From: an uncultured bacterium
Lineage (GTDB): Bacteria > Bacillota > Clostridia > Oscillospirales > Oscillospiraceae
Direction of reading: 5' to 3'
Assembly (NCBI GenBank): GCA_947364395.1
Contig: CANASS010000043.1
Span: forward strand, 1 to 16,856
DNA length: 16,856 nt
The notes under the pieces are model-generated. The model saw only the letters and a list, made by a program, of their open reading frames with translations, was not told the DNA's origin and did not search any database. Position numbers and translations under genes: made by a program. Shown here piece after piece: positions 6,220 to 12,781 of this stretch (position 1 is the stretch's first letter; each line of letters starts with the position of its first letter).

Positions 6220-6250
6220 GAGTATGCCCCGGGAGGGCGGCGGCTATTCA
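6220..6250 (-). promoter_or_regulatory. Sigma-G-like promoter of the DUF1540 gene
   Basis: The minus strand has TGAATA (6245-6250), 18 bp, CATACTC (6220-6226). The B. subtilis sigma-G consensus is close to TGAATA, 17-18 bp, CATACTA, so only the last -10 base differs. The -35 overlaps the stop codon of the upstream membrane protein gene. Transcription would begin near 6213. Confidence 0.55.
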
Positions 6251-7125
6251 GTCTTTTCCGCCTCCTGCTCCTCCTGATGCGGGGCGTTTTCGGGGGGCTG
6301 GGCGCCGGCGGCGGGCCTGCGCTGGAACCGGGGGATAAACCGGCGGGCGAAACCGCCCTTGCCCCGGCCCTGGACGTAGAAATAGCCGATGGCGGAGAAC
6401 ACCACCGCGCCGATGAAGTTGACGAACAGGTCCTTCATGGTGTCGATGATGCCAACGTCCAGGTAGCCGCCCAGCCCCAGGGGCATTTGGCTTCCGTCCT
6501 CCAGCACCAGGATCACGTCCTGGATGCCCTGGACCACCACGGCGGCGGTGCCGTGGCTGGGGTCCAGGTTGACGGTGGAGATGGTGTTGATCACGGTGTC
6601 CTTCTGCATGTCGAAGAGCAGCCATTGGTCCATGGCAAACTCGAAGAACTCCCACAGCACGCCGATGGTCATGGAGAAGCAGAAGGCGGTGACCGCCATG
6701 AAGAAGGGGGACAGGTGGAGGGACACCTTTTCCTCCCGGTTGAGGATATCCACCAGGGCGAAGCCGATGGCGGCGCAGAGGAAGCCGTTCATGGTGTGGA
6801 GCATGGTGTCCCAGCCGGGATAGCTGGTATAATAGGATTGGATCTCCCCCAGAATTTCGGCGGCGTAGATGAACAGGAGGATGATAACCTCCAGGGTGTC
6901 GGGCAGGTCGATATGAAGGCGCCGTTCAAACATGGAGGGCAGCATGAACAGCACCAGGGTGAGGACGCACAGCAGCATGTTCTCATAGTTCTGGTTGAAG
7001 AACTGGGCCACCAGCATGAGCACCACCGACAGCCGCAGGATGAAGTACACGGAGTAGATCAGTTTTTTGTTCTCGATGTGCCGCCACTCCTGGCCTTTCG
7101 GTTTCTTTGTTTTTCGGTTTGCCAT
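6244..7125 (-). CDS. Integral membrane protein, YjdF/DUF2238-like
   Basis: The 293-residue protein has a basic N-terminus and membrane segments at about residues 22-43, 49-65, 78-95, 114-128, 138-158 and 230-250. A loop at about 170-225 probably faces outside, and the basic then acidic C-terminal tail is probably cytoplasmic. Conserved-looking polar motifs inside or beside membrane segments are GWDTMLHTMNGFL (Asp106, His110) and GVLWEFFEFAMDQW (Glu159, Glu162, Asp166). These resemble the YjdF/DUF2238 family of unknown function. The pattern could be a metal site but I cannot show it. The ATG at 7125 has AAAGGAGC just upstream. Upstream, 7196-7225 resembles a sigma-G promoter. The DUF1540 gene follows after 68 bp, and no terminator separates them. 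Confidence 0.75.
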   Translation of the reverse strand: MANRKTKKPKGQEWRHIENKKLIYSVYFILRLSVVLMLVAQFFNQNYENMLLCVLTLVLFMLPSMFERRLHIDLPDTLEVIILLFIYAAEILGEIQSYYTSYPGWDTMLHTMNGFLCAAIGFALVDILNREEKVSLHLSPFFMAVTAFCFSMTIGVLWEFFEFAMDQWLLFDMQKDTVINTISTVNLDPSHGTAAVVVQGIQDVILVLEDGSQMPLGLGGYLDVGIIDTMKDLFVNFIGAVVFSAIGYFYVQGRGKGGFARRFIPRFQRRPAAGAQPPENAPHQEEQEAEKTE

Positions 7126-7195
7126 GTGCGCTCCTTTCCTGTACGGCGGGCCGCCTGTGTAAAAGAAACTATGTCAGTCCGCCCACCCCGGCGCA

Positions 7196-7225
7196 TAGTA
7201 TGGGTTCGGAGGTGATTTTTATGGA
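7196..7225 (-). promoter_or_regulatory. Sigma-G-like promoter candidate of the membrane protein gene
   Basis: The minus strand reads TCCATA (7220-7225), 17 bp, CATACTA (7196-7202). The -10 is a perfect sigma-G match and the -35 keeps the ATA core. The -35 overlaps the start codon of the divergent plus-strand gene, so the two genes share a crowded regulatory region. Confidence 0.4.
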
Positions 7226-7433
7226 CTTGCGGAACAATCAGATTACGCTGGGCGAGCTGTGGGACAATCCGAAGAGCCGGAGCGTGTTCCAGAAGCGCAT
7301 CCCCATGCTGGCCAAGCACCCGCTGCAGGGGGCGGCCCGGACGGTGACCCTGGAGCAGCTGCGGGACTTCATATCCGGCTGGGTGCCGGGGATGATGGTC
7401 AACGGGGTGATGTCCGACCTGAAAAAGCTGTAG
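7221..7433 (+). CDS. Small orphan protein resembling a C-terminal helical domain of clostridial secreted hydrolases
   Basis: This encodes a 70-residue protein starting at the ATG at 7221, with GGAGGTG 6-7 nt upstream. The sequence ITLGELWDNPKSRSVFQKRIP and later VTLEQLRDFISGWVPGMM, ending DLKKL, reminds me of a short helical module at the C-terminus of some clostridial glycosidases and esterases (LGELLDNP...VLEKYLP...TLEQL). If so, here it stands alone with no catalytic domain. It has no signal peptide and no cysteines. An in-frame ATG upstream at 7107 lies over the divergent gene and lacks an SD. Function is unknown; the domain comparison is from memory and moderately sure. Confidence 0.7.
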   Translation: MDLRNNQITLGELWDNPKSRSVFQKRIPMLAKHPLQGAARTVTLEQLRDFISGWVPGMMVNGVMSDLKKL

Positions 7434-7469
7434 GCCGCGTACATCACCCTGTTGAAGGGAGTATACCAG

Positions 7470-7507
7470 AAATTGGGCCCGCTGTCAATTGACAGCGGGC
7501 CCGGTTT
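7470..7507. terminator. Bidirectional terminator between converging genes
   Basis: Bases 7475-7502 form a perfect 28-bp palindrome (half-site GGGCCCGCTGTCAA). AAATT and GGTTT outside extend the stem with G-U pairs. It lies between the plus-strand orphan gene and the end of sdaAA. The T runs are short on both strands. Confidence 0.75.
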
Positions 7508-7565
7508 ATCCTGATTCCAGCTTGGGAATTCCCTCCAAATCGGTCATGGCGGCCCGACGCCTCAT

Positions 7566-8411
7566 TTACCGCCCCTCCGCGATCCTCCGCCCGGTGGGGG
7601 TGGCGGCAAGGCCTCCCTCCCCGGTTTCCCGCAGAGCGGTGGGCATGGACCGTCCCACCGCCCCCATGGCGTCGATGACCTCGTCGCAGGGGATGGGGCT
7701 GGCCAGCCCCGCCAGGGCCATGTCGGCGCAGGACAGGGCGTTCACCGCCCCCATCACGTTGCGCTTGACGCAGGGGACCTCCACCAGCCCGGCCACCGGG
7801 TCGCACACCAGCCCCAGCACGTTTTGCAATGCCATGGCGCAGGCGGCTGCCATCTGGTCCCCGGAGCCCCCCCGGGCGTGGACCAGGGCGGCGGCGGCCA
7901 TGCCGGAGGCGGAGCCAACCTCCGCCTGACACCCCCCCTCCGCCCCGGAGATGGAGGCTTTTGCAGCGATGACCTGGCCGAACCCGGCGGAGACATAGAG
8001 GCACTCCACCATTTTTTCGTCGGAGAGCCTGTCCCTGTGCTGGAGGGGAATGAGCACCGCGGGCAGCACCCCGCAGGCCCCGGCGGTGGGGGCGGCCACG
8101 ATGCGGCCCATACAGGCGTTGTGCTCCCCCAGCTTCAGGGCGGTGGAGATGACCTCCTGGATAAAGGGCCCGCAGATGGAGTGGTCCAGAGCGGCCATCC
8201 GGGCCCCCTGTCCCCCGGACAGGCCGCAGGGGGAGCGGCGGGTGGGGTCGTAGTCCAGCACGGACTGCTTCATGGTTTGCCACAGAGCGGTCATTTTGGA
8301 CAGGCTGTCCTCCCGGGGCACGTCCCGGTCCTGGCAGTCGTCGTCCAGCACGGCCTCCCACAGGGGCTTGTCCGCCGACGCGGACAGCAGAGCTTGCACA
8401 GAGCCAAACAT
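7566..8411 (-). CDS. sdaAA: L-serine dehydratase, iron-sulfur-dependent, alpha subunit
   Basis: The 281-residue catalytic subunit deaminates L-serine to pyruvate and ammonia with a 4Fe-4S cluster. The family motifs are clear: SPCGLSGGQGARM, AAPTAGACGVLPAVL, EGGCQAEVGSASGMAA and CDPVAGLVEVPCVKRN. The cysteines in the last two are the expected cluster ligands. The C-terminus has the typical RETGEGGLAATPTGR. The ATG at 8411 has GGAGGAGG upstream and lies 2 bases after the stop of sdaAB, so the subunits are translationally linked. Its length is slightly shorter than the usual 290-300. The product pyruvate feeds the IlvB and central carbon reactions. A terminator-like dyad at 7470-7507 lies downstream. 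Confidence 0.97.
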   Translation of the reverse strand: MFGSVQALLSASADKPLWEAVLDDDCQDRDVPREDSLSKMTALWQTMKQSVLDYDPTRRSPCGLSGGQGARMAALDHSICGPFIQEVISTALKLGEHNACMGRIVAAPTAGACGVLPAVLIPLQHRDRLSDEKMVECLYVSAGFGQVIAAKASISGAEGGCQAEVGSASGMAAAALVHARGGSGDQMAAACAMALQNVLGLVCDPVAGLVEVPCVKRNVMGAVNALSCADMALAGLASPIPCDEVIDAMGAVGRSMPTALRETGEGGLAATPTGRRIAEGR

Positions 8412-8413
8412 AT

Positions 8414-9079
8414 TCAGCCCTCCTCCAGATTCAGATAGATGCAGCGAACCACGCCGCCCAGCAGGTCGATGTCGTCCAGGGTCTCTTCGCTCACCGGCTG
8501 GTCGCACTCGATGACGGTGACGGACAGCCCGCCCCGGCGGTCCCGGTAGAGCTGCATGGTGGCGATGTTGGCCCCGTTGCGGGCCAGGCAGGTGCTCACC
8601 TCGGACACCACCCCCGGCTCGTCCCTGCCCCGGATGACCAGGGTGGGCAGGCCGCCGGAGAAAGCGGCCTCCAGCCCGTCGATGGAGTTGACCCGGATGC
8701 GCCCGCCCCCCAGGGAGGAGGCGGACACCTCCACCGTCCGCCCCCGGGAGCCGGTGAGGGTCATGACGGCGGTGTTGGGGTGGGCGTCCCGCAGGGTGAC
8801 GGGGTGGACGTTCACCTCCAGCCCCGCCTCCTTGGCCAGCTGGAAGCTGAAGGGGATGCGGGGGTCGTCCGGGCCCATGCCCAGCAGGCCCGCCACGATG
8901 GCCTTGTCGGTGCCGTGGCCCGGCCCGGTGGCGGCGAAGGAGCCGTGGAGGCCGATATCCGCCCGGGCGGGCTGGAAACCCAGCAGCTTACGACCGATGT
9001 AGCCGATCCGGGCCGCCCCGGCGGTGTGAGAGGATGAGGGTCCCACCATGACGGGGCCCATAATGTCGAAAATGTTCAA
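8414..9079 (-). CDS. sdaAB: L-serine dehydratase, iron-sulfur-dependent, beta subunit
   Basis: The 221-residue subunit begins with NIFDIMGPVMVGPSSSHTAGA, the serine dehydratase beta-domain signature. It ends with an ACT domain at about residues 145-215 (TLVIRGRDEPGVVSEVSTCL, then NIATMQLYRDRRGG), a small-molecule sensing fold. I place the start at a TTG (9079). GGAGG lies about 10 nt upstream, and starting at the first ATG would remove the conserved N-terminal residues. The open frame continues further upstream without an SD. It is the first gene of the sdaAB-sdaAA pair, with a promoter candidate at 9121-9149 and the pyk terminator just before that. Confidence 0.95.
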   Translation of the reverse strand: MNIFDIMGPVMVGPSSSHTAGAARIGYIGRKLLGFQPARADIGLHGSFAATGPGHGTDKAIVAGLLGMGPDDPRIPFSFQLAKEAGLEVNVHPVTLRDAHPNTAVMTLTGSRGRTVEVSASSLGGGRIRVNSIDGLEAAFSGGLPTLVIRGRDEPGVVSEVSTCLARNGANIATMQLYRDRRGGLSVTVIECDQPVSEETLDDIDLLGGVVRCIYLNLEEG

Positions 9080-9120
9080 GGAAAACCTACCTCCCTTTGG
9101 CGCGTGGATGTGATACAGAC

Positions 9121-9149
9121 AGTTTACCACAAGATTCCATCCACCGCAA
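9121..9149 (-). promoter_or_regulatory. Promoter candidate of sdaAB-sdaAA
   Basis: The minus strand has TTGCGG (9144-9149), 17 bp, TAAACT (9121-9126), with TGG directly before the -10 as an extended element. It fits exactly between the pyk terminator and sdaAB and gives a leader of about 35 nt. Confidence 0.55.
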
Positions 9150-9151
9150 GG

Positions 9152-9187
9152 AAAAAAGCGGCGGCCTGGGGAGTCCCCGGGCCGCCG
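9152..9187 (-). terminator. Terminator of pyk
   Basis: CGGCGGCC (9159-9166) pairs with GGCCGCCG (9180-9187), followed inward by a G-U pair and GGGG/CCCC around a 3-nt loop. On the minus strand six T follow. It starts 6 bases after the pyk stop codon. Confidence 0.93.
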
Positions 9188-9193
9188 GTCCAA

Positions 9194-10612
9194 TTATTTC
9201 ACGATCTGGGCCTTGATGAGGTTGGTGGTGCCGCTGCTGCTCAGGGGCACTCCGGCGGTGATGACCACCGTGTCGCCGGACTGGACCAGCCCCTCCTTTT
9301 TGGCGGTGTCCACGCACAGGGAGAAGAGCCGGTCGGTGGAGTCCACATTGCCGGACAGGAAGGGGACCACGCCCCAGGAGATGGCCAGCTGGCGGCGCAC
9401 CCGCTCCTCGGTGGTGAGGGCGGCCACGGCGCACCCCGGGCGGAACCGGGAGATCATCCGGGCGGTGTAGCCCGACTGGGTGGCCGTCAGGACGGCGGTG
9501 GCCCCCAGGTCCATGGCGGTGAGGCAGCTGGTGTGGCTGATGGCGTCGGAGATGCTGGTGGTGTGGTCGAACACCGTGCTGCGGAACCGCTTCCAGTAGT
9601 CGGTGCCCTCCTCGGCGGCGGACACGATGTTCACCATGGTCTGGAGGGCCTCCACCGGGTGCTTGCCGGAGGCGGTCTCGCCGGACAGCATCACGCAGCT
9701 GGTGCCGTCGAACACGGCGTTGGCCACGTCGGACACCTCGGCCCGGGTGGGCCGGGGGTTGCGGATCATGGAGTCCAGCATCTGGGTGGCGGTGATGACC
9801 ACCTTGCCCTTGTGGATGGCGGACTTAATCATCTTCTTCTGGAGAACCGGCACCTCGTAGGCGGGGATCTCCACCCCCAGGTCGCCCCGGGCCACCATGA
9901 TGCCGTCGGACAGGGCGGCGATGGCCTCCAGGTTGTCCACCCCCTCCCGGTTCTCCAGCTTGGAGATGATGCCGATATCCTGGCCGCCGAAGCTGTTGAG
10001 GACGGAGCGGATCTCCTCCACGTCGGAGGCCCGGCGGACGAAGGAGGCGGCCACGAAGTCGAAGTCGTTCTCCACGGCGAAGCGCAGGTCGTCCTTGTCC
10101 TTGTCGGTGAGGGCGGGCAGGGCGATGGACACGCCGGGGATGTTGATGCTCTTGTGGTTGGACAGGGGTCCGCCGGTGACCACCTTGCAGTGGATGTCCT
10201 GGCCGCTGATCTCCTCCACCTCCAGGTCCACCAGGCCGTCGTCGATGAGCACGTGGCAGCCGCTCTGGAGCTCCTGGTGGAGGTTGGCGTAGGTGACGGA
10301 CACCTGGCGGGCGTCCCCCTCCACATCCCGGGTGGTGAGGGTGAAGGAGTCCCCGTCCGCCAGCTCAATGCGCTGGCAGCCGAAAGCGCGTATGCGGATC
10401 TCGGGGCCCTTGGTGTCCAGGATGGTGGCCACGGGCCGGCCCAGGCTGTCCCTCACCCGCTTGAACCGGGTGAGCAGGGCCCCGTGGGTCTCGTGGGTGC
10501 CGTGGGAGAAGTTGAAGCGGGCGGCGTCCATGCCGGATAAAATGAGCTGCTCGATGACCTCCTCGCTGTCTGAGGCGGGGCCAAGGGTGCAGATGATTTT
10601 TGTTTTTCTCAT
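9194..10612 (-). CDS. pyk: Pyruvate kinase
   Basis: The 472-residue enzyme transfers phosphate from phosphoenolpyruvate to ADP, the last step of glycolysis. Visible motifs are the N-terminal KTKIICTLGPAS, DAARFNFSHGTH, LDTKGPEIR, then SKLENREGVDNLEAI followed by GIMVARGDLGVEIP, which carries the catalytic lysine and metal ligands. TATQMLDSMIRNPRPTRAEVSDVANAVFDG follows. The C-terminal allosteric domain ends the protein and there is no extra PEP-utiliser domain, unlike B. subtilis Pyk (585 residues). The ATG at 10612 is 8 nt from GGAGG; an in-frame TTG at 10627 lies upstream of that SD and is rejected. A strong promoter at 10669-10696 and a terminator at 9152-9187 make it monocistronic. Confidence 0.98.
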   Translation of the reverse strand: MRKTKIICTLGPASDSEEVIEQLILSGMDAARFNFSHGTHETHGALLTRFKRVRDSLGRPVATILDTKGPEIRIRAFGCQRIELADGDSFTLTTRDVEGDARQVSVTYANLHQELQSGCHVLIDDGLVDLEVEEISGQDIHCKVVTGGPLSNHKSINIPGVSIALPALTDKDKDDLRFAVENDFDFVAASFVRRASDVEEIRSVLNSFGGQDIGIISKLENREGVDNLEAIAALSDGIMVARGDLGVEIPAYEVPVLQKKMIKSAIHKGKVVITATQMLDSMIRNPRPTRAEVSDVANAVFDGTSCVMLSGETASGKHPVEALQTMVNIVSAAEEGTDYWKRFRSTVFDHTTSISDAISHTSCLTAMDLGATAVLTATQSGYTARMISRFRPGCAVAALTTEERVRRQLAISWGVVPFLSGNVDSTDRLFSLCVDTAKKEGLVQSGDTVVITAGVPLSSSGTTNLIKAQIVK

Positions 10613-10668
10613 CGTGTTTTCCTCCAATCTGAAAACATAGTATTGTAATTTCCTCTCATTCCACCCAC

Positions 10669-10696
10669 ATCATATACAAATTAGAAGAAATGTCAA
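10669..10696 (-). promoter_or_regulatory. Sigma-A promoter of pyk
   Basis: The minus strand has TTGACA (10691-10696), 16 bp, TATGAT (10669-10674). The expected start is near 10662, giving a leader of about 50 nt. Confidence 0.8.
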
Positions 10697-10760
10697 GGTG
10701 TTCGCCAAAACTTTGCAGGATATGCCGAACTTTCCCCCGGCGGGGCGGAAAGGTTTGGGC

Positions 10761-10794
10761 AAAAAGAGACGGAGCGGCTCTGCGCTCCGTCTCT
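10761..10794 (-). terminator. Terminator of the CNNM/CBS protein gene
   Basis: A perfect 12-bp stem, AGAGACGGAGCG (10765-10776) with CGCTCCGTCTCT (10783-10794), has a 6-nt loop and TTTTT following on the minus strand. It begins directly after the stop codon at 10796. Confidence 0.95.
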
Positions 10795-10795
10795 C

Positions 10796-12142
10796 TCAGC
10801 TGACTGCGTCCGGGGCGGGGGAGGGACTCAGCCTGGACACCAGGGCCTGGTCCACCCGCCGGTCGGTGAAGCTGGTCACCTTCACGTGGAGGCCGCAGGC
10901 GTCCACCTCCAGCTGGGCCCCGTCCTCCGGGATGACGGACAGCTGGGCGAACACCAGCCCCCCCAGGGTGTCGGATTCCTCCTCCTCGGGGAACTCCATC
11001 CCCAGGGCCTGGGCCACCCGCTCCAGTTCGCAGGACCCGGACACCCGCCAGAGCCCCGGCTCCACCTCTTCGATGTCCTTTTCCTCCACGGGGTCGAATT
11101 CGTCGTAAATGCTGCCCACAATCTCCTCCAGCAGATCCTCCATGGTCACCAGGCCGGAGGTGCCGCCGTACTCGTCCACCACAATGGCCATATGTACCTT
11201 TTTGCTCTGCATATCCCGGAAAAGCACGTCGGTGCGGACGGATTCCGGCACGAAGTAGGCGGGACGCAGCAGCTCGGAGAGGGGCTTGGGGGCCTCCTCC
11301 TGGGCGTTGAGCAGGAAATCCCGGGTGTTGAGTATGCCCACGATGTGGTCGGCGTCTTCCTCGCACACCGGGAACCGGGACCGGCCGGAGGACAGGATGG
11401 CGTCCCGCACGTCCTCGCTGGAGTCCTGGGCCCACACCATCACCATGTCGGTGCGGTGGACCATCACGTCCTCGGCGGTGGTGTTGTTGAACTCGAAAAT
11501 ATTCTCGATAAGCTCCTTCTCAGAGGCCTCAATGGCCCCCCGCTCCTCCCCCAGGTCTACCATCATGCGGATCTCGTCCTCGCTCACGTCCTCCTGATCG
11601 GCCTTGGGGTCGATGTGGAGCAGGCGCAGCACGCCGTTGGTGGACTTGGACAACAGCCAGATAACGGGCCGGAACACCGCCGCCACGGCGGACACCGCGC
11701 CCACGGTAAACCGGGCCACACCCTCCGTTTTTTTCATGGCGATGCGCTTGGGCACAAGCTCCCCCAGCACCAGGCTGAAATAGGACAGCACCAGGGTGAT
11801 GAGCACCACCATCAGGTTGTTGAGGGCACGGGGGTCCAGGGCGGTGACGCCCTTTTCCTCCACCAGCCACTTCACCAGCGGGTCGGAAAAGCTGTCAGCG
11901 GCGAAGGCGGAGGACAGAAACCCGGCCAGGGTGATGGCGATCTGGATGGCGGACAGGAAGTGGTCGGGGGCCTGGGTGAGCTTGAGCAGCTTTTCCGCCT
12001 TTTTGTCCCCCTCCTCGGCCTGACGGCGCAGCTTGGTTTCGGACAGGGAGATGACGGCGATTTCCGCCGCGGCGAAAAAGGCGTTGATGAGAATGAGTAT
12101 GACCAGTAAAAGCAGTTTCGGTAAGAACGGGTCGTCGGACAA
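10796..12142 (-). CDS. Hemolysin-family / CNNM membrane protein with CBS pair and CorC_HlyC domain
   Basis: The 448-residue protein starts with a CNNM (DUF21) domain at about residues 1-190. The first segment is LLLLVILILINAFFAAAEIAVISLSETKL, and further segments surround AIQIAITLAGFLSSAF and LVLGELVPKRIAM. Two CBS repeats follow at about 205-335 (EDVMVHRTDMVMV, then MAIVVDEYGGTSGLVTMEDLLEEIVG), then a CorC_HlyC domain at about 350-435. Relatives are Mg or Co efflux or homeostasis proteins with ATP-sensing CBS domains; the name hemolysin is historical. The start at 12142 is TTG, with GGGAGG 9 nt upstream and no ATG nearby in frame. It has its own promoter (12225-12252), a leader hairpin and a terminator, so it stands alone. 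Confidence 0.93.
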   Translation of the reverse strand: MSDDPFLPKLLLLVILILINAFFAAAEIAVISLSETKLRRQAEEGDKKAEKLLKLTQAPDHFLSAIQIAITLAGFLSSAFAADSFSDPLVKWLVEEKGVTALDPRALNNLMVVLITLVLSYFSLVLGELVPKRIAMKKTEGVARFTVGAVSAVAAVFRPVIWLLSKSTNGVLRLLHIDPKADQEDVSEDEIRMMVDLGEERGAIEASEKELIENIFEFNNTTAEDVMVHRTDMVMVWAQDSSEDVRDAILSSGRSRFPVCEEDADHIVGILNTRDFLLNAQEEAPKPLSELLRPAYFVPESVRTDVLFRDMQSKKVHMAIVVDEYGGTSGLVTMEDLLEEIVGSIYDEFDPVEEKDIEEVEPGLWRVSGSCELERVAQALGMEFPEEEESDTLGGLVFAQLSVIPEDGAQLEVDACGLHVKVTSFTDRRVDQALVSRLSPSPAPDAVS

Positions 12143-12171
12143 GATGGATGACCTCCCAAATTTGACACAGC

Positions 12172-12212
12172 GGTCTGTTGGATTTGCCGCTCTATTCTAT
12201 GCGGCGCAGACC
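12172..12212 (-). other. Hairpin in the leader of the CNNM/CBS gene
   Basis: GGTCTG (12172-12177) pairs with CAGACC (12207-12212), and GCCGC (12186-12190) with GCGGC (12201-12205), around a 10-nt AT-rich loop and an asymmetric internal loop. It is inside the predicted 5' leader. It has no T run, so it is not a terminator. Confidence 0.45.
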
Positions 12213-12224
12213 TCAATAGACTAT

Positions 12225-12252
12225 AGTATACCAGCTTTTTTTAGAAATGCAA
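12225..12252 (-). promoter_or_regulatory. Promoter of the CNNM/CBS gene
   Basis: The minus strand has TTGCAT (12247-12252), 16 bp, TATACT (12225-12230), with a TGG extension just before the -10. The leader would be about 75 nt. Confidence 0.6.
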
Positions 12253-12257
12253 CTGTA

Positions 12258-12405
12258 GCGAAAATCAAAATCGCCGGCAGCGGAAATCCGTAGGGCGGGA
12301 CGGCCCCGGCCCGCCGCTCTTCCGACAGGCGCGCGCAATCAATGGCGCGCCGGGGCCGCCGCGCCGCGCCAATCTCCGGCGTCGGCGATTTTGGTTTTCA
12401 CTGTA
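12258..12405. mobile_element. Palindromic MITE-like element with terminal inverted repeats
   Basis: Arms of 28 bp at 12260-12287 and 12372-12399 are inverted repeats with about five mismatches (GAAAAYCAAAATCGCCG at each outer end). The GC-rich middle is itself palindromic: CGGCCCCGGC matches GCCGGGGCCG, and GGCGCGC/GCGCGCC form an inner hairpin. ACTGTA flanks the element on both sides (12252-12257 and 12400-12405), as a target-site duplication would. It has no open frame of note. A structured RNA is the alternative. Confidence 0.55.
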
Positions 12406-12415
12406 AATAATAGGA

Positions 12416-12440
12416 AAAGGCCGCCCCGGGGGCGGCCTTT
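12416..12440 (-). terminator. Terminator of trxA
   Basis: AAAGGCCGCC (12416-12425) and GGCGGCCTTT (12431-12440) pair perfectly around a short GC loop. On the minus strand the T run is TTTT. It begins 14 bases after the trxA stop. Confidence 0.9.
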
Positions 12441-12454
12441 GAAAAACGGGCTGT

Positions 12455-12763
12455 TCAGTTCAGCAGCGCCAGCAGCTCTTCCTTGGGCCGGGCGCCCACC
12501 GCCTTCTGGGCCAGCTTGCCTTCCTTGAACACCAGCAGGGTGGGGATGCTCATCACGCCGAACTGGGCGGCCAGCTCGGGCTGCTCGTCCACGTTCACCT
12601 TGCCCACGGCGATGTCGGAGCGCTCCTCGGCGATCTGGTCCACAATGGGGGAGACCATGCGGCAGGGGCCGCACCAGGGGGCCCAGAAGTCCACCAGCAC
12701 GGGCTTGGCGGACTGGAGCACCTGGGCGTCAAAATTTTCCTTGGTAATGTTCAGTACGGACAT
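12455..12763 (-). CDS. trxA: Thioredoxin
   Basis: The 102-residue protein is a canonical single-domain thioredoxin, the cytoplasmic disulfide reductant kept reduced by thioredoxin reductase. The active site WCGPC is at residues 30-34 and the cis-proline at Pro74 in MSIPTLLVF. VDFWAPW and KVNVDEQPELAAQFGV are typical. The ATG at 12763 has AAAGGAG about 10 nt upstream. The gene starts 18 bp after the stop of the glycosyltransferase gene and ends at a strong terminator, so it is the last gene of glf-GT-trxA. No reductase gene is in the window. Co-transcription with glycan genes looks positional rather than functional. Confidence 0.97.
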   Translation of the reverse strand: MSVLNITKENFDAQVLQSAKPVLVDFWAPWCGPCRMVSPIVDQIAEERSDIAVGKVNVDEQPELAAQFGVMSIPTLLVFKEGKLAQKAVGARPKEELLALLN

Positions 12764-12781
12764 GGCTTCATTTCTCCTTTA

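Larger units (their letters stand above)
12143..12454. other. 312-bp gap between the CNNM/CBS gene and trxA
   Basis: No coding region is apparent. From left to right it holds the leader and promoter of the CNNM/CBS gene (12172-12252), the palindromic MITE-like element (12258-12405) and the trxA terminator (12416-12440). Confidence 0.8.

Noticed and set aside
7190..7220. Sporulation-type promoter for the plus-strand orphan gene (CATAGTAT)
   Set aside because: The -10 resembles sigma-E or sigma-G sites only because it is part of a palindrome; no matching -35 lies at the right distance on the plus strand.
7506..7565. 19-codon frame directly after the sdaAA stop (TAA-ATG)
   Set aside because: It has no SD, and other SdaAA proteins end at about the same point without such an extension.
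7503..7565. GGGAATTCCC palindrome near the end of sdaAA as a regulatory site
   Set aside because: Short, isolated and next to a better terminator dyad; no further evidence.
9104..10540. 478-codon open frame antisense to pyk
   Set aside because: Same cause as above; no domain is recognisable and pyk motifs are intact on the other strand.
10886..12109. 407-codon open frame antisense to the CNNM/CBS gene
   Set aside because: Composition is typical of a shadow frame and it covers a complete, well-supported gene.
12258..12405. CRISPR repeat unit
   Set aside because: There is only one inverted-repeat unit, with no regularly spaced direct repeats and no cas genes.
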